Assembly (NCBI GenBank): GCA_951799425.1
Contig: OX637394.1
Coordinates: 47,038,142-47,102,141 of the forward strand
Origin: Ilex aquifolium
Lineage: Eukaryota; Streptophyta; Magnoliopsida; Aquifoliales; Aquifoliaceae
Length of the DNA: 64,000 nt
Direction of reading: 5' to 3'
Part shown: piece by piece, positions 56,741-64,000 of the stretch
Numbering within the stretch: position 1 is the stretch's first letter
Layout of the letters: each line of letters starts with the position of its first letter
Position numbers and translations under genes: made by a program
The notes under the pieces: model-generated
What the model was told of the DNA's origin: nothing
What the model saw: the letters and a program-made list of their open reading frames with translations, nothing else
The model's database searches: none

Positions 56741-56775
56741 GCAAGACACTGAAGTGAAAAAACAGTTATATTATA
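56741..56775 (+). pseudogene. 2OGD exon 1 scrap
   Basis: About 35 bp read QDTEVKKQLYY, matching HEQDTEVKKQFY in exon 1 of B, D and F, with stops straight after. Both sides are unrelated to the gene. A minute relic of another family copy. Confidence 0.65.
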
Positions 56776-57164
56776 TATAAACAAAGATTACAAACAAATA
56801 AACAAAACGAAAAAGAAAAAAATACAAAACACAAATTTACCTGGATCGGTTCAAAAAGCATACATTCACGGGCGAAGTATGCCCATTGGATCTTTAAAAG
56901 AAAGTGTAATCTCACCATTAAATATTTGGGTTTAAAAAAAGGTCTCTCTTGATTTAGGTTTAAAAAAGGGTTTCCTTTCATTTGGTATGAGTATGGATCT
57001 AAGACCATCTCCAATGGAGATCCAAACCCTAAACCAAATTTGAGGGAAAAAAAAGGGTAAAAAATTTGATTTAGTATAGACCTCTCCAATGGAGAAACTC
57101 AAATTTAAAAGAGGAGAAACTCAAATTTAAAAGAAGAGAAATCCAAATTTAAATGAGAACAAAC
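56776..57164. other. Spacer with 'ccatctccaatggag' repeat
   Basis: Contains 'gaccatctccaatggagatc' (57003) and 'ctctccaatggagaaactc' (57081), a theme of an AT-rich MITE type, with repeats of 'aaactcaaatttaaaagagg'. No gene. Confidence 0.5.
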
Positions 57165-59279
57165 CCAAATTTAAAAGAGGGTATATATGATCATTGGATA
57201 TTTAAAGGAGTGTGTAATCTCACAATTGGTGAAAAGAGTAAGGATTTGAATCTCCCTTAATTTGGGTTTAAAAAAGGGTTTCTTTTCATTTAGTATGGAT
57301 ATGGCCGTATGGGTTTAGCATTGAAGAAGGTTTTTAAGAGTTTTTTATATTTTGAAAAAAAAATGTACAAAAAAAGGTAAGGACTGGAGATGCTTTAACA
57401 TTGGAGAAAGTTTTTAAAAGTTTTTTTTATCCTTTTTTTAAAAATGTTTAAAAAAGAGTAAGGATTGGAGATGGCCTAAGCGTAGCACCAAAATTTCACT
57501 ATTAACAAAAGAAGATTACACAAAATTCTCTAATTCAGAGAATAAAACCAAATATAAATGCCCAAAACTTAGGGTTAAAATCCCCCAAGGTGGCCAAAAT
57601 TCCTCCTAAGTGAGAACCAAAACTCCCTAAAATCCAGGGTCAAAAACCCAAGAGAAAATCGAGTGGTCTACAATACCATCTATTGAAGTGCTCTTCATGA
57701 AATTATGCATTATCGATACGGATGGAATATTTGAATTTTTGTATGTGCCATTATGGTGTATGTTTAAGCCTTTCAGAAGTAATATAAGTTATGTACCAAA
57801 AAAAGAAGTAATATAAGTTGTCGCAGCAGCGCGATAAATATGATTTATAATGTTTTTCTCACTAATCAATAAATTGGGTTTGGCAGAGCTGATGTAGTGG
57901 TAGCAATGCGGTGATTATTTGATGTGTTTTGGGGTATGGTGGTTGTATTATTTGAGTAAATATTATTATAGTTGAAGTGGTATAGTTTGTTCAATCAAAT
58001 CGATTAACATTGGCCGAGATGAAGGTATTATGACTTGCTAAAAAGTTATGTATTAATGTTCTTCAAGTTATCAATTTTGCGATGTGTGAGATTTGGATTC
58101 GTGGACGCTATTTATGAAATTGAGAAAGGTCAACTCAAAAGACCAATGACGATAGAATTAACACCAACATAGACACTAACTTGAAAGCGTGAAATATTTT
58201 TTTTTTCGATAAGTGAAAGCGTGACATATGATATGATTTTATAATGTAGCAAATCAGTTAAGTATGTGCATGACCATAGTTACAAAAATTATTGACGGTT
58301 TGTCAGTAAATAATGCCATTACTGATGATAATTCCATGATTAGAGTAGGTTATGAGATTGGTTTACAAGCAAATTCATTTCCTTTATCCATATAAGGTCG
58401 ATTATGGCAGAACAAATAAATAACATGAGAGAAGATTTCCGTTTATTTAGCGGGATAATGGTAGAAAATGCAAGAAAGATAATTTTTTTTTAAATTTTTT
58501 ATGTGTTTGGTTAACATGAAATGAAAAATAGTATAAAAAATAATTTTCTTTCATATTTAAATTTTCTCACAACTAACAATTTTTTTTTCTTATAAAAACC
58601 ACAAAGAAATACAAGAAAGTTGTAATTTATAACTGACTTCTCATTTTACCCTTATTTTTCTTAAAATATTTTATTGGTTATTAATTTTAAAAAATCTTTG
58701 TATGAATTTGATTAACCATATAATTTTGCCTAGAGACCTTGGTGCTAATGTTTATCTCAATTAAGTTATGAGCCACTTTTTAAAAAAAATTTAACTTTTA
58801 ATTATAATAAATATTTTTTTCTTATATAGACCAATTTAATATAATTAAGGGTAATTTAGACAATTAAAAAAAAATTGTAGCTTTCATTTCTTTTAAACCA
58901 GAGAATGAAATTTTTTTAAAATTTTCTCTAAGTTTTTCATGCTAACTAAATACATGCATAAAAATATATTTTTTTGCATTATACTTTCTTTCACTTCACT
59001 TTCTATTATTTTCATTTTCCATCATTTTTTTCTTCCTAACCAAACGGACTCAGTGTGATCCGTCATTCATGAGTCAATAATAATGAATCAATTAAAAAAA
59101 ATCAATTATACAACAACATGACCCTAATTAGCCATTTGCTTGAATCACTAAAAAAATGGTGGTAATATTGCATTGTCTGCTTAGATAAAAAGATCTTCTT
59201 GTCTATTCTTGGTACTTGCTTTTTCTTTGTTACTCACACAAAGTTTGCATTCCATCTTGTCACCTATAGAGAAAAGAAA
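57165..59279 (+). promoter_or_regulatory. 5' region of 2OGD copy F (segmental duplicate)
   Basis: Colinear with 42948-45030 of copy D. Non-coding. The last 130 bp include gataaaaagatcttc (about 59184), a weak TATA-like candidate, then a pyrimidine-rich leader up to the ATG at 59280. No other regulatory motif can be defended. Confidence 0.55.
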
Positions 59280-59630
59280 ATGGTGATCTCAGCCTGCGTC
59301 GTATCTCGCTTTCTAATTATGTCAGATTATGTTTGGAAAACTGAACTAAAAACTTTTGATGATTCAAAAGCCGGTGTAAAAGGGCTTGTAGATGCCGGGC
59401 TGACGAGACTTCCACGTATATTTATCCATGATCACCAAATTAAACATGATGTGAAGTTGCAATCTAAAGGAAACTCCCAGAAGTACAATATTCCAATCAT
59501 AGACTTGAGAGGCATCCATGAAGATGCAGCGCGACGTGATGAAGCCATCAACAAAGTCATGGAAGCTTGCGAAGATTGGGGCTTTTTCCAGTTAATCAAT
59601 CATGGAGTTCCGGTGAATGGAATGATAGAT

Positions 59631-59808
59631 ACCAACGGTGTCTTGGTCTAGTGGTGCCAGGGGCTAGACTTTGGTAGGGAGGACTACGGTTCGATCCCCC
59701 ACAAGCCCGTTGGGAGGAGTTTAAAACCTTAACCCCAGGACCCGCTCCGAAACCGGATTAGTCGGCCCAATGGGTTCGGATACCGGTTGGCTGGACCAAA
59801 AAAAAAAA
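59631..59808 (+). mobile_element. tRNA-derived SINE in exon 1 of copy F
   Basis: 178 bp with an RNA polymerase III A box (TGGTCTAGTGG, 59644-59654) and B box (GGTTCGATCCC, 59688-59698) 33 bp apart, a tRNA-unrelated 3' part and an A11 tail (59798-59808). A perfect 16-bp duplication gaatggaatgatagat flanks it (59615-59630, 59809-59824). The perfect duplication and clean tail point to a recent event; the paralogous exon in copy D lacks it. Confidence 0.97.
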
Positions 59809-60307
59809 GAATGGAATGATAGATGGAGTTCGAATGTTTCACGAGCAAGACACTGAGGTGAAGAAACAGTTCTATACGCGTGATTTAACGAAAAGTTTTA
59901 TATATACTAGTAACTTTGATCTGTATCAAGCACCAGGAGCTAAATGGAAAGATACTATTTACTGTCCTATGGCTCCTCTTCCACCAAATCCAGAAGATTT
60001 GCCCGTGGTGTTCAGGTATGTAAGTAGTCTAGTACACAAGATTCCCATTTTTTTGGGCCTTGGGGAGAGTCAATAGATTATGTTTGTTGTGCTACAGCTT
60101 GTTTAATTGGGATAACACACCTTAATTCATGAATTTGATAACACGCTTCAACATTCAACTTCTTTTAACAAGGGCAAGGTAGGTGTATCTGTAATTATGA
60201 TGATGGATTACCTTTAATTATAGGTCTACTAGTTCTAGTTCTTTTCATCCCAACATTGTCCTATTTTTGTATGCCCTATGAAGTCCTGTATTCTGGGGGC
60301 AAGAGTC

Positions 60308-60340
60308 CCTCTCTCTCTCTCTCTCCCTCTCCCTCCCTCC
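60308..60340 (+). repeat. (CT)n microsatellite in intron 1 of F
   Basis: About 33 bp of ct/cct repeats, part of the intron. Copy D's intron has diverged before this point. Confidence 0.85.
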
Positions 60341-60476
60341 TAGATGTTTTATCAATGGTATGACTATGACCCAATGCGTAAAGCCATGTCCTAGCTAGCT
60401 CTGTCATTTGCTTTGACATTCATTTTTTAGGTTTATGTGTTCAATATATTTACCCTACTTAATGTTGAGCTTGCAG

Positions 60477-60798
60477 AAAGATAATGTTTGAGTACTCCAA
60501 CTACCTCTTGAGTTTGGGTCTCACTCTGTTTGAATTACTCTCGGAGGCTCTCGGACTCGATCCCAATTACCTGAAAAACTTCGGTTGTGCCGAGGGTCTC
60601 TTCCTCGTAGGCCATTACTACCCAAAATGCCCTGAACCAGAATTGACTCTTGGTGCTACCAACCACACAGACAGTGGATTTCTTACTATTGTTCTCCAAG
60701 ACCTAGTGGGTGGCATTCAAGTCTTGCATGAGAATCAATGGGTGGCTGTGCCCCCCTTGCCCGGAGCTCTAGTAGTTAACGCTGGTGATTTCCTACAG
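60477..60798 (+). CDS. 2OGD copy F, exon 2 (HxD exon)
   Basis: The only exon 2 in the window. It begins after a TTGCAG acceptor, completing the Arg codon split with exon 1 ([19 protein letters not shown]). It contains [29 protein letters not shown], then [14 protein letters not shown] with the iron ligands His (60664-60666) and Asp (60670-60672), [16 protein letters not shown] and VVNAGDFLQ. It ends in phase 0 at CAG|GCAAGT, a non-canonical GC donor that otherwise matches the consensus. Reading through runs into a (TA) repeat. Confidence 0.92.
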
Positions 60799-60802
60799 GC
60801 AA

Positions 60803-60852
<50 letters not shown>

Positions 60853-61592
60853 TTTATATATTTTGTTCACTGCAATAATGATCTATGGTTACCTATTCGA
60901 GTTGTTTTTATTAAACTCGCACAATTAAAGACTACTAAGTTGGTATCAATAGTCCGTTGTATTGCCATCAAGATTTCATATTCAACTTAATTAAGTCTTG
61001 TCTAATTTATTTTGCAGTCGGTATCACCAACATCAACTTAATTAAGAAAACTATTATTAACGATTGAATGAGGGCTTTTCAAATTTTAAAACTGCAAATT
61101 GTACATTGAAACCTTAATTTACGCTAAATGGTGAACTAAAATCTTAATTAAATCAAAATTACCACTAATATAAAGTTATAAGTTAGACATATATAAGTGT
61201 ATTTTGTTATGATTCTAGGAGACTTAATGGAAATTAACTGCAAACTTTGCAGTAGTTTATGAGTATTCTAAAAATTTCCGAAAATTGTCATCTCTAAAGA
61301 CTACATGGTGGAATTTAGTCGAAAAATACATTAGATCAAGGACTTCCATTCCCAGGAAAGTCCCCAACATCAACTGGATCAATCTTTGTTGGTGGCTAGA
61401 GCGAATACCTGTGTTGCTTCCCCAGCTACGCTCCATTATGACTCCTTTGTTCATTTTTCTCTACTATTAGTTTGTCGTGTTTTGGATGTGTGACGGTATG
61501 TTTCCCTTAAAAACTCTCCATTGTCATAGAGTTTTGAACAAAATAAAGGATCTCTTGAACTCACAATATCATTAATGTGTTTGTTTTTTCAG
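60799..61592 (+). other. Intron 2 of copy F, GC-AG type
   Basis: 794 bp from GCAAGT to TTTTTTCAG. It starts almost at once with a (TA)22 microsatellite (60806-60849). It resembles intron 2 of gene A over much of its length. The short ORFs around 61257-61470 on both strands are chance. Confidence 0.8.
60806..60849 (+). repeat. (TA)22 microsatellite
   Basis: 44 bp of perfect TA repeats beginning eight bases into intron 2. Likely polymorphic. Confidence 0.95.
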
Positions 61593-61862
61593 ATCATCAC
61601 GAATGATAGAGTTAAAAGCGTGAATCACAAGGTACTGGTGAAAGATGTAGGCCCAAGAACTTCAATGGCGGTGTTTTTCAAAACACATATTAATGAAAAG
61701 ACTACGTCCAGAATGTATGGGCCGATCAAAGAGTTGTTATCTGATGAAAACCCTCCAATCTACAGGGAGGTCACCATTAAAGAGTATATGACACGTCTCT
61801 ACGAGATAGGACTCGATGGAAAGGGGACCTCTTTACTATCACCTTTTAAACTGCTCCAGTGA
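61593..61862 (+). CDS. 2OGD copy F, exon 3
   Basis: Open 270-bp exon: [54 protein letters not shown], then SPFKLLQ and TGA. It has the distal iron-binding His (61626-61628) and RxS (RTS). It is close to the gene A exon, with no lesion. The acceptor is ttttttcAG. Confidence 0.93.
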   Translation: MITNDRVKSVNHKVLVKDVGPRTSMAVFFKTHINEKTTSRMYGPIKELLSDENPPIYREVTIKEYMTRLYEIGLDGKGTSLLSPFKLLQ

Positions 61863-62400
61863 AGAATGGATGTTAAAAAATAAACTTATTTTAAAATTTA
61901 TTATATTATTAAGGTGTGTTAATTTGGTATGTGGTAATGAACAAGGAATATGTAAGTAGTGGAAGACAAGAGTATTACTGGGTGCTAATTCTTCAAGTAA
62001 TAATGTCTTAATATTTTGGTGAATGTAGTGGTGTGTGAATGTAATGTTAGGAGTTATATGTATGACCTATATAAATAAGATATATAGTCTAGTATCAGAA
62101 GTAAGTATAGTTGAGAAGTAGTTGAAGACTTCAAGTTGAGTGTGTAAGTGTGATTGTCATCCATTTGTATGGATTTTTTTTTTCCAATGTTGTCATAGAG
62201 TTTCTGTTGTTTAATCTCATTTCTTATTCATGTTACCCTACATCAATAAATCTCTTTGCAAAGAGTCATTTTATTGTTATAATCGTTGTATTCTAATCGA
62301 TTGTTTAACCGTTGATTTGTGATGTTAATTTGGGCTTCGGTTTGATGTGTCTTTGTATTTGTTGTGCAAAAAATATTTTGTTGATATAATACTTGGGACC
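61863..62400 (+). other. 3' flank of copy F
   Basis: Non-coding, AT-rich. Words such as 'gaccta tataaataagatat' near 62066 resemble a TATA-type box and could begin an LTR-like sequence running into the next segment. Confidence 0.45.
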
Positions 62401-62960
62401 TATTGACACATGCGTCGGGTATACTCCGTGGCATTGATATGGTTTTGGGATGTGATTGTGGCCCTGAGGGGCGTGTATTAGAATGAGATGTACCGAGTAG
62501 TGCCTAGTATGTTGCCGAAACGAACCAAGTATGAAGCTACAAGTGATTTGAATTAAATCGTGGGACTTTGTATGATTTTGTGAAAGGATCTGTGTTAAAT
62601 GCTCATTTTATTTGTTGATGATGCGGTTGATTGTTGGATTATTGTGTGTCCTTGTGATTTTGTATATTTTGTTGTAAATTATTTATTGGGCCTCCCAAGC
62701 TCACCCCCATTTACCCCCATTTACCCCTCGCAAACGGAGGTTCGATACAGGATCGATGAAAGGCACTAGAGAATCGAATCACTTGAGGATTAAGGAATTT
62801 TAGGTATTTATTTACTGTAATGGTTTCAATAGTTGGTGATTGTAATGGGTGTAATTATTTTTAATATTTGAAGATGAATTTTGGCAATTGTGATGGAATT
62901 GTAGTTCGCATACCGAATCCGAGAGGATCGGGCTCGAGGCGTGATAGAGAGTCGGGGTTA
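62401..62960 (+). mobile_element. Gypsy-type LTR debris
   Basis: Moderately GC-rich. It contains 'cctcccaagctcaccccc' (62693) and a 'tcgggctcgaggcgtgata' stretch, comparable in style to the 3' part of the solo LTR near 23560-23690. No ends or duplications found. Confidence 0.4.
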
Positions 62961-64000
62961 TATTGTCATATAGAAAAAGAGAAAAATTAGTATGGACTAC
63001 ATGACCAAAAAGTTCAGGTAAGCTAGATCTCATACCTTAAAAAATACATGCCTAGACTTACTGACAAATTAGGTATCAATTTTTTAGTTTTTAGCAATTC
63101 TCACAAAAAAGTTTGGGTACTAAACATATCCTAATTTTAAAATAGATGAATTGCACGAACATCTCAATCAAGAACCATAGTTCAAGGTGTAATGTGAGAA
63201 ATGTAATAGCTGAAAGGGCAATGTCATAGGAATAACTATCATTGGTGATGTAATGTGAGAAACGTGATAGTTGAGACGACAAAGTAAGATAGGGACAGAG
63301 CTAAGGCTGATCAAAGTGTAATATTTTTTCTTGACTGTTTTCATCAAATGAAAGTGATTTCGTAAGAAAGATGAATCGGTAGTTTAATTTTAAAATTTCA
63401 ATCTTCCAAAAGAGGAATGTTATTTATACTTAAAAATTTGACCTAATTTACTAACCTAATAGTGTGGCTTCAATAAAACTATTGGATCAACACCAAATTT
63501 CATTATTTGATGGGGCCCATAGTCTAAACAGACCTGACTTATTTTACTCCGAACAAGCCCATTATTTAAAATTTTCTGTTAATGAAGGCCAAAGTTGATC
63601 AAAATATGAGCTTGAAATTGCCACATTAAGTAGAACAAAATAACCCTTCTTCGGATTTGAACCTATGATCTTATAGTTATTAGCTTGAACTTTTACCCTT
63701 GTAACAAGCAACGGCCCTTATGAAATCATTTGCAATTTATAATAATATGACAGACTTCAATAAGTACATCTGACGGTCTCAAATAGATTCATCCAACGGC
63801 CACTAACATTCATCTTAAAACCATTCATATTATACTGTATCTTCAGACACGGGTTACCCCTAGTAGTTGATAAACTATAATCCTTAGGTTCAGTATTCTG
63901 AGGTATTGTATACTATTGTGTTTTTCCGATGTCTAGTTAATTTGCATTGTTTTTGTAACTAGAAGAATACCTCATTTGCTACCTTTTTGCTTGTTTTTCC
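62961..64000. other. Terminal spacer
   Basis: AT-rich, non-coding as far as can be seen. A short local repeat of 'aatgtgagaaa(t/c)gt(a/g)atag' occurs near 63190 and 63251. No gene or element recognised. Confidence 0.5.

Larger units (their letters stand above)
59280..61862 (+). pseudogene. 2OGD copy F, three exons, exon 1 interrupted by a SINE
   Basis: The only copy here with all three exons: exon 1 59280-60015, exon 2 60477-60798, exon 3 61593-61862. Apart from the 178-bp SINE and its 16-bp duplication, the exon lengths (542+322+270) sum to 377 codons plus stop, the usual size of this family. The Fe(II) ligands HxD (exon 2) and H (exon 3), and RxS, are all present. Exon 1 reads MVISACVVSRFLIMSDYVWK, then the same motifs as D, up to HGVPVNGMID, where the SINE brings TAG at 59649-59651. 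It lacks three codons (VMN) seen in B and D at that point. Intron 1 is GT-AG; intron 2 starts with GC. As assembled it cannot encode the full enzyme. A SINE-free allele would probably be functional. Product by family: Fe(II)/2OG oxygenase, cytosolic, substrate unknown. Confidence 0.88.

Noticed and set aside
59199-59279. ATG at 59199 as the start of copy F
   Set aside because: The extension is leader sequence shared with D, where it is not open; the family start corresponds to 59280.
59631-59710. tRNA gene (A and B boxes present)
   Set aside because: The boxes belong to a SINE head: no tRNA cloverleaf or acceptor stem closes, there is an A-tail, and a 16-bp target duplication brackets the unit.
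1-64000. A novel multi-gene defence or biosynthetic system
   Set aside because: Only one host gene family is present, mostly broken. All other coding sequence belongs to transposable elements.

Overview
This is AT-rich plant nuclear DNA, almost certainly from a eudicot. It has spliced genes with GT-AG introns (one donor is GC), and Ty1/copia, Ty3/gypsy, CACTA, hAT, Mutator-like, LINE and tRNA-derived SINE elements. The species cannot be named from the window. Nothing bacterial, viral or organellar was seen.

The only host protein family recognised is one 2-oxoglutarate/Fe(II)-dependent dioxygenase (2OGD) of the 'ACC oxidase homolog / deacetoxyvindoline 4-hydroxylase-like' type, present as a decayed tandem cluster on the + strand. 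The family has three exons. Gene A (exon 3 at 1672-1941) starts before the window. Gene B has exon 1 at 7908-8458 and probably exon 3 at 14503-14772, with no exon 2. Copy C is an exon 3 with an in-frame stop (21334-21597). Copy D is an intact-looking exon 1 (45467-45978) with a broken 5' end. Copy E is exon 1 scraps (53235-53483), and a further scrap lies at 56741-56775. Copy F (59280-61862) has all three exons, but a SINE interrupts exon 1.

The rest is transposons, often nested, plus segmental duplications. Layout: hAT MITE (299-857); gene A exon 3; young but defective copia element (2890-7682) directly upstream of gene B; long-inverted-repeat element (10612-12003); LTR debris, a 5' copia remnant and minus-strand gypsy LTRs (13101-20087); exon 3 pseudogene C; Mutator-type MITE holding a 2-kb solo gypsy LTR (21787-24109); copia RT remnant and a TRIM-like element (25171-28288); AT-rich duplications (28289-30600); solo LTR (31121-31841); MITEs; a duplicated unit either side of an LTR (34380-38480); Mutator-type foldback (39420-40352); 154-bp hairpin (40401-40554); hAT inside a minisatellite (40946-41721); copy D; 4.87-kb CACTA element with GCGACG arrays and a nested hAT (47256-52124); LINE (53484-54745); Mutator MITE within a Mutator MITE (55297-56122); copy F; gypsy LTR debris to the end.

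Because the locus has duplicated, several insertions can be compared with their own empty site elsewhere in the window: the copia element (empty site near 38474), the CACTA (near 33965) and the Mutator foldback (near 53035). I see no new multi-gene system. The points most worth following are the recent SINE knock-out of copy F, its GC-AG intron, possible splicing of copy D exon 1 to copy F exons 2-3, the CACTA arrays, the promoter-derived hairpin, and the palindrome cluster upstream of the gypsy LTR TATA box.
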